A program made the position numbers and the translations under genes. The notes beneath the pieces were generated by a model that was not told the DNA's origin, searched no databases, and was given only the letters and a program-made list of their open reading frames with translations. DNA of 64,000 bases from Dermatophilus congolensis (GTDB taxonomy: Bacteria; Actinomycetota; Actinomycetes; Actinomycetales; Dermatophilaceae): NCBI GenBank assembly GCA_030538115.1, contig JAUNUP010000012.1, forward strand, positions 4,885-68,884, written 5' to 3'. Shown piece by piece: positions 36,185 to 45,256 of this stretch (its first letter is position 1; each line of letters opens with the position of its first letter).

Positions 36185-36949
36185 TCAGGCGTTCGCGGCG
36201 GCGGTGACGAACTTGTCGTAACCGTTCGCCTCGAGCTCGTCGGCCAGTTCCGGGCCGCCCTCGGCCACGAAGCGTCCGTCGACGAACACATGCACGTAGT
36301 CGGGGGTGATGTAGCGCAGGATGCGCGTGTAGTGCGTGATGAGCAGCGTGCCCATGTCATTCTCCTGCGCGGCGCGGTTGACGCCGTCGGAGACGACGCG
36401 CAGCGCGTCGATGTCGAGGCCGGAGTCGGTCTCGTCGAGCACCGCGAACTTCGGACGCAGCAGTTCGAGCTGCAGGATCTCGTGGCGCTTCTTCTCACCG
36501 CCGGAGAAGCCGGCGTTGACGTCGCGCTCGGCGAAGACGGGGTCCATCGAGAGGCGGTTCATCGCCTCCTTGACGTCTTTGACCCAGGTGCGCAGCTTCG
36601 GCGCCTGGCCGTCGATGGCGGTCTTGGAGGTGCGCAGGAAGTTGCTCACCGACACGCCGGGCACCTCGACCGGGTACTGCATGGCGAGGAACAGGCCCGC
36701 GCGGGCGCGCTCGTCGACGGTCATCGCGAGCACGTCCTGGCCGTCGAGCGTGATCGAGCCCTGGGTCACCGTGTACTTCGGGTGCCCGGCGATCGAGTAG
36801 GCGAGCGTCGACTTGCCGGAGCCGTTCGGGCCCATGACGGCGTGCGTCTCGCCGGAGTTGATGACCAGGTCGACGCCCTTGAGGATCTCTTTGGGGCCGT
36901 TCTCGGTCTCGACGCTGACGTGCAGGTCGGTGATGGTCAGTGTGGACAT
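36185..36949 (-). CDS. sufC: Fe-S cluster assembly ATPase SufC
   Basis: A 254-residue ABC-type ATPase that powers the SufBCD scaffold. Walker A is GPNGSGKST (near 40), the signature FSGGEKKRHEILQ and Walker B FAVLDETDSGLDID. SufC-specific residues include the ETDSGLD stretch. The ATG at 36947-36949 was taken; a longer frame upstream is an unrelated phase across the Rieske and sufD genes. About 74 bases separate it from the Rieske gene. Confidence 0.95.
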   Translation of the reverse strand: MSTLTITDLHVSVETENGPKEILKGVDLVINSGETHAVMGPNGSGKSTLAYSIAGHPKYTVTQGSITLDGQDVLAMTVDERARAGLFLAMQYPVEVPGVSVSNFLRTSKTAIDGQAPKLRTWVKDVKEAMNRLSMDPVFAERDVNAGFSGGEKKRHEILQLELLRPKFAVLDETDSGLDIDALRVVSDGVNRAAQENDMGTLLITHYTRILRYITPDYVHVFVDGRFVAEGGPELADELEANGYDKFVTAAANA

Positions 36950-37023
36950 TCGGGTCGTTCTCCTCGCGAGCGTGCGGGCGGAAAAGTCTGTGTCTGGGCA
37001 GTGGTGGGCAGGTCTAGAGCTGC

Positions 37024-37398
37024 TCAGCCGTTGTCGTTGATGCGGCGGGTCGGGTCGACGTAGACGTCGGTGCCCGCGATCACGACCTCGTAGACGCCTA
37101 CCGGCGCCATCGCCGGGGGCGATTTCGGGAAGCCGGTGTTGAGATCGAAGCGGGAGCCGTGCAGCCAGCACTCGATGAGGCATCCCTCGACCTCCCCCTC
37201 GGAGAGGCTGACGGCGCCGTGCGTGCACAGGTCGTCGATGGCGTGGATGTGGCCGTTGTCGTCGCGGACGATCGACATGGCCTTGCCGCCGACTTCGGCG
37301 AGCGCCGCACCGACCTCGGGCAGGTCCGCCACCGAGCAGACCAGCTCGAACGGAGCCTCGGGTGCCGCGACGTCGGTACCGGCATCGATTTGCGTCAT
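37024..37398 (-). CDS. Rieske-type ferredoxin of the SUF operon
   Basis: A 124-residue non-heme-oxygenase-type Rieske ferredoxin with the [2Fe-2S] ligands Cys58 and His60 (CTHG) and Cys77 and His80 (CWLHG). It is cytoplasmic (no signal or membrane segment) and lies between sufD and sufC, the usual actinobacterial arrangement. Its role in SUF assembly, perhaps electron supply, is inferred. The start lies 8 bases past the sufD stop codon. Confidence 0.92.
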   Translation of the reverse strand: MTQIDAGTDVAAPEAPFELVCSVADLPEVGAALAEVGGKAMSIVRDDNGHIHAIDDLCTHGAVSLSEGEVEGCLIECWLHGSRFDLNTGFPKSPPAMAPVGVYEVVIAGTDVYVDPTRRINDNG

Positions 37399-37406
37399 CG
37401 CCTACG

Positions 37407-38648
37407 TCACCGTCCCTGCTTCTCGACGATGGCGGCCGTGTTCTCCAGCTCGGCCTCGATGGCGGCCATGAGGCGCTCGACCACGTCGGGGATGCCGATG
37501 CGGCGGATGACCTCGGCGAAGAAAGCGTGCACGATGAGGCGGCGTGCTTCGTCCTCCGGGATACCGCGCGACTGCAGGTAGAAGAGCTGCTCGTCGTCGA
37601 AGCGACCGGTGGTGGAGGCGTGGCCGGCTCCGACGATCTCGCCGGTCTCGATCTCGAGGTTCGGCACGGAGTCGGCGCGGGTGCCGTCGGTGAGCACGAG
37701 GTTGCGGTTGATCTCGTACGTCTCGGTGCCCTCGGCGGCCGCGCGGATGAGCACGTCACCGACCCAGACCGAGTGCGCACCCTCGCCCTGCAGCGCGCCC
37801 TTGTACTCGACGTTCGAGCGGCAGTTCGGCTCGGAGTGGTCGACGAAGAGGCGGTGCTCCAGGTGCTGGCCCGCGTCGGCGAAGTACACGCCCAGGCCCT
37901 CGAAGCTGCCGCCAGGGCCCGCGTAGGTGGCGTTGGTGTTGATGCGCACGATCGCGCCGCCCAGCGTCACCGCGATGTGCCGCACGGTGGCGTCACGGCC
38001 CACGACCACGTCGTGCTGTGCGAGGTGAACGCTCTCGTCGTCCCATTCCTGCAGCGAGACGAGCGAGACGTCGGCACCGTCGCCGGTGAGCAGCGAGACC
38101 AGCCCCGACACCTCTTCGCGGCCGGTGTGGTGGAAGACGATCGTGGCACGGGCGTGGTGCCCGACCCTGATCGCGACGTGGCGGAAGGCGGGCTCACCGC
38201 TCGCGGTGTCACCGTCGGTGACATGCACGGAGGCGATGCGCACCGGCTCCGTGATGTCGGCGTTCGCCGGGATGTCGATGTGCAGCACGGCTCCGGCGCG
38301 GGAGGCGGCCATCGCGGCGGCGCGGTCGGCCGGCGGCTGAGCGCCCAGGGCGAGGGCCTCGTCGAGCGTGACGAATCGGGCCGTGACGCCCTCCGGCATC
38401 GCGGGCACGGCGCCGGCCGGAGCCGCGGCGCGCGCGCCGTCGGCGAGCAGCATGCCGAGCCGGTCGACCGGCGTGAAGCGCCAGTCCTCCTCGCGCCCGT
38501 GGGGCACGGTGAAGTCGCTCGCGTCGAACGAGCGGGTGCGCTCGGCGCGCGACTGGTCGGGGACGAACGAGATCGCCTCCGAGGTCGCGGCATCCGGTGA
38601 CGCCTTACCCAGAGTGGGGTTGTCTGTGGCGGGGGTGACGAGCGGCAT
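37407..38648 (-). CDS. sufD: Fe-S cluster scaffold protein SufD
   Basis: A 413-residue SufBCD scaffold subunit made mostly of a right-handed beta-helix. Typical segments are VPHGREEDWRFTPVDRL near the N-terminus and GAGHASTTGRFDDEQLFYLQSRGIPEDEARRL at the C-terminus, which contains the His/Asp region important for SufC contact. It overlaps sufB by one base upstream. Confidence 0.95.
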   Translation of the reverse strand: MPLVTPATDNPTLGKASPDAATSEAISFVPDQSRAERTRSFDASDFTVPHGREEDWRFTPVDRLGMLLADGARAAAPAGAVPAMPEGVTARFVTLDEALALGAQPPADRAAAMAASRAGAVLHIDIPANADITEPVRIASVHVTDGDTASGEPAFRHVAIRVGHHARATIVFHHTGREEVSGLVSLLTGDGADVSLVSLQEWDDESVHLAQHDVVVGRDATVRHIAVTLGGAIVRINTNATYAGPGGSFEGLGVYFADAGQHLEHRLFVDHSEPNCRSNVEYKGALQGEGAHSVWVGDVLIRAAAEGTETYEINRNLVLTDGTRADSVPNLEIETGEIVGAGHASTTGRFDDEQLFYLQSRGIPEDEARRLIVHAFFAEVIRRIGIPDVVERLMAAIEAELENTAAIVEKQGR

Positions 38649-40069
38649 CAGCCGACGGCTCCTTCCATCTGCAGCTCGATGAGGCGGTTCAGCTCGAGGG
38701 CGTATTCCATGGGCAGCTCGCGCGCGATCGGCTCGACGAAGCCGCGCACGATCATCGCCATGGCCTCGTCCTCGGTGAGGCCGCGAGACATGAGGTAGAA
38801 CAACTGGTCGGCGCTCACCTTGGAGACGGTGGCCTCGTGGCCCATCTCCACGTCGTCTTCACGCACGTCGACGTAGGGGTAGGTGTCGGAGCGGCTGATC
38901 GTGTCGACCAGCAGCGCGTCACACTTCACCGTGGACTTGCTGCCGTACGCGCCCTCCATCACCTGCACGAGGCCGCGGTAGCTGGTGCGGCCACCGCCGC
39001 GCGCAACCGACTTGCTGATGATGTTGCTGCTCGTGTGAGGCGCGGCGTGCACCATCTTGGCGCCCGCGTCCTGGTGCTGGCCCTCTCCGGCGAACGCGAT
39101 CGACAGGGTCTCGCCCTGCGCGTGCTCGCCCATGAGGAAGCAGGCCGGGTACTTCATCGTCACCTTGGAGCCGATGTTGCCGTCGACCCACTCCATCGTG
39201 CCGCCGGCCTCGACCATCGTGCGCTTGGTGACGAGGTTGTAGACGTTGTTGCTCCAGTTCTGGATCGTCGTGTACCGAACGCGGGCGTTCTTCTTGACGA
39301 TGATCTCGACCACGGCCGAGTGGAGGCTGTCGGTCTTGTAGATCGGAGCCGTACATCCCTCGACGTAGTGCACGTAGGAGCCCTCGTCGGCGATGATCAG
39401 CGTCCGCTCGAACTGGCCCATGTTCTCGGTGTTGATACGGAAATAGGCCTGCAGCGGGATGTCGACGTGTACGCCCGGCGGCACGTAGATGAAGCTGCCA
39501 CCCGACCAGACGGCCGTGTTGAGCGCGGCGAACTTGTTGTCACCGGGCGGGATCACGGAGCCGAAGTACTCCTTGAACAGCTCTTCGTGCTCGCGCAGAC
39601 CCGTGTCGGTGTCGACGAAGATGACACCTTTCTCCTCCAGGTCCTCACGGATCTGGTGGTAGACGACCTCCGACTCGTACTGCGCGGCGACGCCCGCGAC
39701 GAGGCGCTGCTTCTCCGCCTCCGGGATGCCGAGGCGGTCGTAGGTCATCTTGATGTCCTCGGGCAGGTCTTCCCACGAGGTCGCCTGCTTCTCCGTGGAC
39801 TTCACGAAGTACTTGATGTTCTGGAAGTCGATGCCCGACAGGTCGGAACCCCAGCTCGGCATCGGCTTCTTGTCGAACAGGCCCAGGGACTTCAGGCGCA
39901 GCTTGGTCATCCACTCGGGCTCGTCCTTGCGGCGCGAGATGTCGAGCACGACATCGGGGTTGAGGCCGCGCTTGGCACTGGCCCCCGCCGCGTCACTGTC
40001 GGCCCAGCCGAAGTCGTATCGACCGAGGCCCTTCAGGCCCGGGTTGAGCTCTTCGATATTGGTGCTCAT
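38648..40069 (-). CDS. sufB: Fe-S cluster scaffold protein SufB
   Basis: A 473-residue scaffold subunit. Landmarks are FVYVPPGV-type [22 protein letters not shown], the [20 protein letters not shown] block and the C-terminal [28 protein letters not shown]. It binds SufC and SufD and carries the nascent cluster. The start codon overlaps the stop of sufR by four bases (ATGA), so regulator and operon are translationally coupled. Confidence 0.96.
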   Translation of the reverse strand: MSTNIEELNPGLKGLGRYDFGWADSDAAGASAKRGLNPDVVLDISRRKDEPEWMTKLRLKSLGLFDKKPMPSWGSDLSGIDFQNIKYFVKSTEKQATSWEDLPEDIKMTYDRLGIPEAEKQRLVAGVAAQYESEVVYHQIREDLEEKGVIFVDTDTGLREHEELFKEYFGSVIPPGDNKFAALNTAVWSGGSFIYVPPGVHVDIPLQAYFRINTENMGQFERTLIIADEGSYVHYVEGCTAPIYKTDSLHSAVVEIIVKKNARVRYTTIQNWSNNVYNLVTKRTMVEAGGTMEWVDGNIGSKVTMKYPACFLMGEHAQGETLSIAFAGEGQHQDAGAKMVHAAPHTSSNIISKSVARGGGRTSYRGLVQVMEGAYGSKSTVKCDALLVDTISRSDTYPYVDVREDDVEMGHEATVSKVSADQLFYLMSRGLTEDEAMAMIVRGFVEPIARELPMEYALELNRLIELQMEGAVG

Positions 40070-40926
40070 CGCGGAGTCCTTTCGCTTCTCTGGGTGGTCA
40101 TCGTGCTCGGTGGGATGGGGTCAGGTGGTCCGGCCGCAGAGGGCTCGGGTTGTCGCTCTCCGGCGCCCGGGCGCAGCGTGGGCGAAGGTACGAACGTAGT
40201 GCACACGTGCCCGCCGGTGGCGAGCGTGGACAGCCGCTGGACATGCACGCCGAGAAGCCGCGCAAAGGCGTCCTTCTCCGCCTCGCAGAATTCGCCGTAC
40301 TCGGCCGCCACCGACTGCACCGGGCAGTGGCCCTGGCAGAGCTGTACCCCGTGGGAGCCCGCACCCGACATTCCTTCCACGGAGCGGGCCGTCGCGGCGA
40401 AACCGTCGTTGTTCAGTGCCTCGGCGAGAGCCTTGGCGCGCTCGGCGGGCTCGTCGCCCGCCGCCTCGACGATCGGGGTGTAGCGGTCGAGCAGCCGCTC
40501 GGCACGCTGCTGCGCGAAGCCCTCCACCGCCTCCACGCCGAAGTTCTCGGCGAGATACCGCAGAGCCTCGTTGGCCACGTCGTCGTAGGAGGTCTGCATA
40601 CGCGTGTGCGCAGCGGGGGTGGTGACGTAGGTGCGGGCCGGTCGGCCTCGCCCTCTCGGCGCTCCCGTTGCGGCCGGCTCCTGCTCGACGACGAGGCCGT
40701 CGAGCTCCAGGGCCGCGACGTGGCGACGCACGGCCGTGGGCGTGATGTCGAGCGTCTCGGCGACCTCAGCGGCTGTGACCGGCCCGTTCTCGGCGATGAG
40801 ACGCAGCACCGTGCGGCGCGTGCGGCCCTCGGCGAAGCCGGGGTCTCGCTGCTCGAGCGCCGTGCCGGGAGCCTGAGGCTGCGAATTCGTGGACGGGTGA
40901 ACACGTGCGCCGGTGCGGATGGTCAT
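40066..40926 (-). CDS. sufR: SUF operon repressor SufR
   Basis: A 286-residue Fe-S-sensing regulator. A winged helix-turn-helix lies at about residues 35-100 ([23 protein letters not shown]). The C-terminal part has cysteines 197, 201, 214 and 242 (CQGHC, EFCEAE and HVCTTF), which fit the cluster ligands of SufR. The start at 40924-40926 is supported by GGAGGAG 7 bases upstream. A longer frame runs on through the intergenic repeats but is not coding there. It heads the SUF operon and should repress it when the cluster is present. Confidence 0.92.
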   Translation of the reverse strand: MTIRTGARVHPSTNSQPQAPGTALEQRDPGFAEGRTRRTVLRLIAENGPVTAAEVAETLDITPTAVRRHVAALELDGLVVEQEPAATGAPRGRGRPARTYVTTPAAHTRMQTSYDDVANEALRYLAENFGVEAVEGFAQQRAERLLDRYTPIVEAAGDEPAERAKALAEALNNDGFAATARSVEGMSGAGSHGVQLCQGHCPVQSVAAEYGEFCEAEKDAFARLLGVHVQRLSTLATGGHVCTTFVPSPTLRPGAGERQPEPSAAGPPDPIPPSTMTTQRSERTPR

Positions 40927-40996
40927 CGCGTCTCCTCCTCGAATCCGTTCGTGTGTCCTACTGGCACCGTAGGCCGGTTCCAGAGCCACGTCCATA

Positions 40997-41020
40997 TAAC
41001 GCAACGGCATTCTTGCGTAA
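40997..41020. promoter_or_regulatory. Candidate operator upstream of sufR
   Basis: TAACGCAA-N8-TTGCGTAA is an inverted repeat matching at 7 of 8 positions, 71 bases upstream of the sufR start in the A/T-richest part of the gap. Its position suits an operator for autoregulation by SufR, but the sequence does not match a motif I can name with confidence. Confidence 0.4.
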
Positions 41021-41084
41021 TTCCCTCGTGACACCAACCAAGGCTCACCTAACCCGGTTTCGAGGGCACTCCGAGGCACAGGAT

Positions 41085-41140
41085 GAGGCGCCCCGCCTTC
41101 CTGTGTCCCGGGAGACCCCGGAAGAGGCGCCCCGCCTTCC
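41085..41140. repeat. 17-bp direct repeat
   Basis: GAGGCGCCCCGCCTTCC occurs at 41085-41101 and again at 41124-41140. The second copy abuts the first palindrome of cluster C. Confidence 0.8.
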
Positions 41141-41264
41141 GTGCCGTGGCACTCCTGCTGGAACCCCACGTGTGCGAGAACATGTGCCACGGCACCACCC
41201 TCGATGGGGGTGCCGTGGCACATGAACCCAGCCACCTCACCTCCCAACAGGAGTGCCACGGCAC
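41141..41264. repeat. Palindrome repeat cluster C (two full elements)
   Basis: Element C1 spans 41141-41195 in inverted orientation and C2 spans 41210-41264 in direct orientation. In each, two GTGCCRYGGCAC palindromes have centres exactly 43 bp apart. The ATG(T) flank after one palindrome and the CAGCAGGAG or CAACAGGAG flank before the other are conserved in both. Confidence 0.9.
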
Positions 41265-41389
41265 GGGAAGCGCGGTCGCCGGACTCGACGATTGCCGCAG
41301 TGCGGGAAGGGTGATCGGCGGACTCGACGCTCAAGCAGCCAGCACCCGACTACCAACCGCCCTCGAACCGCCGGGCTAGACTCCCGCAC

Positions 41390-42178
41390 GTGTCAGCCTC
41401 AGTCGTCGTCGATCAGCTCGTGAAGCGCTTCGGGCGCACCGTCGCCGTCGACGGCGCCTCCTGGTCTGCCGAACCCGGGCGGATCACAGCACTTCTCGGC
41501 CCCAACGGCTCCGGCAAGACCACCACGGTTGAGTGCCTCGAAGGCCTGCAGGCGCCGACCTCCGGAACTGTGCGGGTACTCGGCACCGACCCGAACAACG
41601 CCGGGCCCGAGCACCGCGCCCTAGTCGGCGTGATGCTGCAGGATGGCGGGCTGCCCAACACCGCAGGAGCCGAGCGGCTACTTCGGCACCTCGCCTCCCT
41701 CTACGAGAACCCGCTCGACGTCGACGCGCTCATGCAGCGGCTCGGCATCGACGCGTTCCGCGGCACCGCCGTGCGGCGGCTCTCCGGCGGGCAGCGGCAG
41801 CGGCTCGCGCTCGCCTCCGCGATCGTCGGCCGCCCGCGGGTCGTGTTCCTCGACGAACCGTCCGCCGGCCTCGACCCTCACGCCCGCCAGGACGTCTGGC
41901 GGCTCGTGCGCGAACTGCGGGCCGACGGAGTCACGGTCGTCATCACGACCCACTCGTTCGAGGAGGCCGAGCGACTCGCCGACCACGTCGTCGTCATGCG
42001 CGCGGGCCAAGTCGCGGCTTCCGGCACCATCGCCGAGATCGGCGGCGACCGCGGATTGGAGGCGGCGTACTTCGCCCTGACAGACGGCGACGATTCGTGG
42101 CGTGATCAACCGACGAACTGCTGGCCCACTCCCCCACCTGCGGCAGCGGACGACGAGCCGAAGGGAACGCAGCAGTGA
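41390..42178 (+). CDS. ABC transporter ATP-binding protein
   Basis: A 262-residue ABC ATPase of the drug/heme exporter type (DRA-like). Walker A is GPNGSGKTTT (near 36), signature LSGGQRQRLALA, Walker B VVFLDEPSAGLD and the switch TTHSFEEAERL. It starts at GTG 41390. Its stop overlaps the start of the permease gene by four bases. The pair sits between sufR and ctaA/ctaB, as in mycobacteria and relatives, which suggests a link to heme or cytochrome oxidase biogenesis without proving it. Confidence 0.9.
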   Translation: MSASVVVDQLVKRFGRTVAVDGASWSAEPGRITALLGPNGSGKTTTVECLEGLQAPTSGTVRVLGTDPNNAGPEHRALVGVMLQDGGLPNTAGAERLLRHLASLYENPLDVDALMQRLGIDAFRGTAVRRLSGGQRQRLALASAIVGRPRVVFLDEPSAGLDPHARQDVWRLVRELRADGVTVVITTHSFEEAERLADHVVVMRAGQVAASGTIAEIGGDRGLEAAYFALTDGDDSWRDQPTNCWPTPPPAAADDEPKGTQQ

Positions 42179-42948
42179 CCTCACAGGAGACCGCGACACA
42201 GCGACCTGGCCCAGCATCGGCGTCAACACGGGTCGCGGCGCAGGCGAAGTTTGAGGCCGGCACGTTGATCCGCAACGGGGAGCAGTTGCTCGTATCGCTG
42301 ATCTTCCCCCTCATGGCGCTGTTCGGGCTTGCGTTCACGTCATCGCCGAGCCTCGGTGACGGCCCGCGTATCGACTTCGCCGTCCCCGGCGTCCTGGCGC
42401 TGGCGATCGTCTCGACCGCGTTCACCGGACAGGCGATCTCCACCGGCTTCGACCGGCGGCACGGGGTGCTGCGCTACCTCGGCGTCACTCCCCTGGGCCG
42501 CAACGGCCTGCTTCTCGGCAAGGCCGTCGCGGTGCTGGTCATCGAGGTCATCCAGTTCGTCGTGATCGCCGGAGTCGGATTCGCGCTGGGCTGGCGGCCC
42601 GATGTCGCCGGCCTGCTGCTGGCGGTCCCGTTCTGGCTCATCGGCTCGTGGGCCTTCGTCGCCATCGCACTGCTTCTGGCAGGCACCGTACGCGCGGAGG
42701 CGGTACTCGCGATCGCCAACCTCGTCTGGGTACTCCTGCTCGGAGTGGGTGGCCTGGTCATCCCGACCTCCGTGCTGCCCGCCGCGGTCCAGCCGGTGGC
42801 CTCACTGCTCCCCTCCGCAGCGCTCGGCGACGGCCTTCGAGCAGCGATGACGGGAGGCGGTCTCGACCTCGTCGCCCTCGGCATCCTCATCGCCTGGGCA
42901 CTCGTGGCCACGCTGGCAACCACCCGCCTCTTCCGCTGGTCCGACTGA
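42175..42948 (+). CDS. ABC-2 type transporter permease
   Basis: A 257-residue permease with about six membrane segments. It starts with a short cytoplasmic tail, then GEQLLVSLIFPLMALFGLAF. The middle TGFDRRHGVLRYLGVTPLGRNGLLLGK is the usual cytoplasmic loop of ABC-2 permeases. The GTG start overlaps the ATPase stop by four bases, and the two form an exporter. The substrate is unknown. Confidence 0.9.
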   Translation: MTSQETATQRPGPASASTRVAAQAKFEAGTLIRNGEQLLVSLIFPLMALFGLAFTSSPSLGDGPRIDFAVPGVLALAIVSTAFTGQAISTGFDRRHGVLRYLGVTPLGRNGLLLGKAVAVLVIEVIQFVVIAGVGFALGWRPDVAGLLLAVPFWLIGSWAFVAIALLLAGTVRAEAVLAIANLVWVLLLGVGGLVIPTSVLPAAVQPVASLLPSAALGDGLRAAMTGGGLDLVALGILIAWALVATLATTRLFRWSD

Positions 42949-43034
42949 GACGGTCTGCACTCTCGAACGGCTCCGCCTCCTCGAACGCCTCACGTAGCCT
43001 GGGCGCGTCGATTCCGCCGCACCGAGGGGCTGAC

Positions 43035-43835
43035 ATGCGCGTCTTCACGGAGCAGATCACAGACACCGCCACCGTCACTGCGTACGTGCTGAGCCCCGGT
43101 GAGCGCATGACCCGGCCGGAGGTTCGGCCGTGCGTGCTGGTCATCCCAGGCGGTGGGTATCAGTTCGTCTCCGAGCGGGAGGGCGAGCCCGTGGCGCTCG
43201 CCTACGTGGCCGAGGGGTTCAACGCGGTCGTCCTGACGTACGCGACCGGCCCCGACGCACCGATCGAGACTGCCTTCGCCGACGGCTGCGCGGCGCTGGC
43301 ATGGGTGCGGGAGAAAGCCGCGACCCTCTTCATCGATCCGGACAAGGTCACCGCCGTGGGGTTCTCCGCGGGCGGGCACCTCGCGGCTCGTCTCGCTGTG
43401 GCCAGCGGATCGGCGCCGAACGCGCTCGTGCTCGCCTACCCGGTCACCCTTCCGACGTTGCGGGAAGTCATCGGCCGGGCACTACCCGACGTTGTCGGGG
43501 AGATCACCAGCACGACGCCTCCGACGTTCGTCTGGGCCACGAGCGGCGACGAACTCGTTCCTGTGCAGCACACCACCGCCCTCGCCCACGCCCTCGCGGA
43601 GCACGGCGTGCCGTTCGAATCGCACGTGTACCTCATGGGTCCGCACGGGCTCTCGCTCGCACGACCGCACACCGCGGCGGGCGATGTCACGTACGTCGAA
43701 GACGGAGTCGCGACGTGGCTGCCGGCCAGCGTCAGGTTTCTCACCCGCATCTTCGGCCCGTTCGACACCCGGGGCGAGCCGAACACCGTGGCGACGAGGG
43801 GCCGAAGGGCCTACCCGAACGGCCTCCCGACCTGA
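43035..43835 (+). CDS. Alpha/beta hydrolase, esterase/acetyl-xylan-esterase-like
   Basis: A 266-residue alpha/beta-hydrolase. The oxyanion-hole GGGY follows LVIPGG near residue 38, the nucleophile elbow is GFSAGGH, the acidic residue follows TSGDELVP and the catalytic His is in MGPHGLSL. This is the layout of BD-FAE/axeA-like esterases. It has no signal peptide, so it would act inside the cell. It separates the ABC exporter from ctaA, where it is not usually found. Confidence 0.85.
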   Translation: MRVFTEQITDTATVTAYVLSPGERMTRPEVRPCVLVIPGGGYQFVSEREGEPVALAYVAEGFNAVVLTYATGPDAPIETAFADGCAALAWVREKAATLFIDPDKVTAVGFSAGGHLAARLAVASGSAPNALVLAYPVTLPTLREVIGRALPDVVGEITSTTPPTFVWATSGDELVPVQHTTALAHALAEHGVPFESHVYLMGPHGLSLARPHTAAGDVTYVEDGVATWLPASVRFLTRIFGPFDTRGEPNTVATRGRRAYPNGLPT

Positions 43836-44180
43836 CTCACGTCAGTCCTGCGGCTTGGACTGAGTACGTCACGTGCCCTCTCCCGGGGTGGTGCCGTGGC
43901 ACATGTCCCCCCACACCGCGCCTCCCAGCACAGGTGCCACGGCACGAGTTCTCCCGGGTCGGGGCCCCTCCACCGGGGTGGTGCCGTGGCACATGCCCCC
44001 ACACCGCGCCTCCCAGCACAGGTGCCTCGGCACGGGTGTGCCCACGCGGGTTTCGCTGACGGATCAGGTGCGGGCCTGATCCCGTCCCGAGGCACCTTCG
44101 CTGGTACGTGAGGGCGACGGACATTCATGTGCCACGGGACCCCCGCCCGCAAGGTGACCAGCGCCGATGACCGGGCCGAC
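43836..44180. other. Intergenic region: repeat cluster D
   Basis: A 345-base gap between the convergent hydrolase and ctaA genes, most of it made of palindrome elements (43891-44140). No gene and no classical terminator is visible. Confidence 0.85.
43891..44140. repeat. Palindrome repeat cluster D (three elements)
   Basis: D1 (43891-43945) has centres 43 bp apart. D2 (43981-44033) is a near-identical copy with a spacer 2 bp shorter (41 bp). D3 (44084-44140) is inverted, with GTCCCGAGGCAC and GTGCCACGGGAC, 45 bp apart. D1 and D2 with their flanks form a tandem duplication of period 90 bp or so, including the GGGGTG leader. Confidence 0.9.
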
Positions 44181-45185
44181 TCAGCGGGAGGTCGTGGTCG
44201 TCTCCGCGAGCGGGTTCTGCGGAGATGCCGCAGCCGGGGCGGAAACCGCGTACAGCTTCTCGACCGTCATCGTCACTACCGCGGCCAAGGCGGCGGCTCC
44301 CGCCATGTGCACCGCGACCGCGAGGGCCGGGACACCGTTGAACCACTGGTAGTAGCCCACGAGGGCCTGCATCGCGATGAGCGCGGCGAGTACCACGGAC
44401 ATCCGGCGCACGGCCTCCGGCCAACGGCGAGAGAACGCCAGGTACAACAGCACGAGGGTGGCCACGACGATCACGTAGACGGGGACGACGTGCACTCGGG
44501 CGATGACGTACGCGTCGAACGTGTGCCGCGCGACCTCACCGGAGTCGCCACTGTGCGGCCCGGTGCCGGTGACGAGCGTGCCGAGGTAGATCGTGAGCGC
44601 GCCGCTGACGCCGATGATCCAGGCGAGTGCGCGAGCCCACCCCGCCTCACGGCCGGCGATCTGTCCCGGCCGCTCGGCCTCGGCCACGGCGGGCAGCGAC
44701 ACCCGGCGTGTGCGGTTGACCAGCACTGCGGCCGCAGCCGTGAGCATCGCGGAGATGACGAAGTGGATGCCGACGACCCACGGGTTCAGTCCGGTCCGCA
44801 CGGTGATGCCGCCGACGACGGCCTGCACGACGATGCCGAGCCCCAGGCTCAGGGCGATAGTGAAGAACAGCGGGTACCGCTTGCGCAGGTTCCACACAGA
44901 CAGGAACGTCAGCACGGCGATCGCGGCGAGCACGAACGTCAGCGTGCGGTTACCGAACTCGATGTACCCGTGGATGCCCATCTCGGGTGTGTTGGTCCAC
45001 GACTCCGCCGTGCACTGCGGCCACGTCGGGCAACCCAAGCCGCTCGCGGTGAGCCGTACGGCGCCACCCGTGACGATGAGCATCGCGTTCGAGATCATCG
45101 ACGCCCACGCCATCGCTCGCACCCAGCCGGTCACCTCCGTGGGCATGAGAACGGAGCTGCGGGTGACGGGTGAGGCGCTGGTCAT
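44181..45185 (-). CDS. ctaA: Heme A synthase (COX15/CtaA)
   Basis: A 334-residue membrane protein with eight predicted helices that oxidises heme O to heme A for cytochrome oxidase. The first helix pair has TGGAVRLTASGLGCPTWPQC, with the usual cysteines. Conserved His residues are in EFGNRTLTFVLA-near, GIHFVIS and MHMAGA-type segments. It is 71 bases downstream of ctaB on the same strand and works directly after it. Confidence 0.92.
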   Translation of the reverse strand: MTSASPVTRSSVLMPTEVTGWVRAMAWASMISNAMLIVTGGAVRLTASGLGCPTWPQCTAESWTNTPEMGIHGYIEFGNRTLTFVLAAIAVLTFLSVWNLRKRYPLFFTIALSLGLGIVVQAVVGGITVRTGLNPWVVGIHFVISAMLTAAAAVLVNRTRRVSLPAVAEAERPGQIAGREAGWARALAWIIGVSGALTIYLGTLVTGTGPHSGDSGEVARHTFDAYVIARVHVVPVYVIVVATLVLLYLAFSRRWPEAVRRMSVVLAALIAMQALVGYYQWFNGVPALAVAVHMAGAAALAAVVTMTVEKLYAVSAPAAASPQNPLAETTTTSR

Positions 45186-45256
45186 GTCTCTTCTGTCGGT
45201 TCAGTCGATTCGGGTCAGGGCTCCGACCGAAGTACGCGCCGGAGGTCGGCGCCGCC

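Larger units (their letters stand above)
40927..41389. other. Intergenic region: sufR promoter side and repeat cluster C
   Basis: About 460 bases without a protein gene. It holds a candidate SufR operator (40997-41020), a 17-bp direct repeat (41085-41140) and two palindrome elements (41141-41264). The rest, up to the ABC ATPase gene, shows no clear signal. Confidence 0.8.

Noticed and set aside
36950..37780. Upstream extension of the SufC frame
   Set aside because: It reads across sufD and the Rieske gene in the wrong phase; SufC has its normal N-terminus at 36949.
40927..41334. N-terminal extension of SufR through the palindrome repeats
   Set aside because: The extension encodes peptides such as MCHGT from the palindromes themselves, and a strong ribosome binding site supports the start at 40926.
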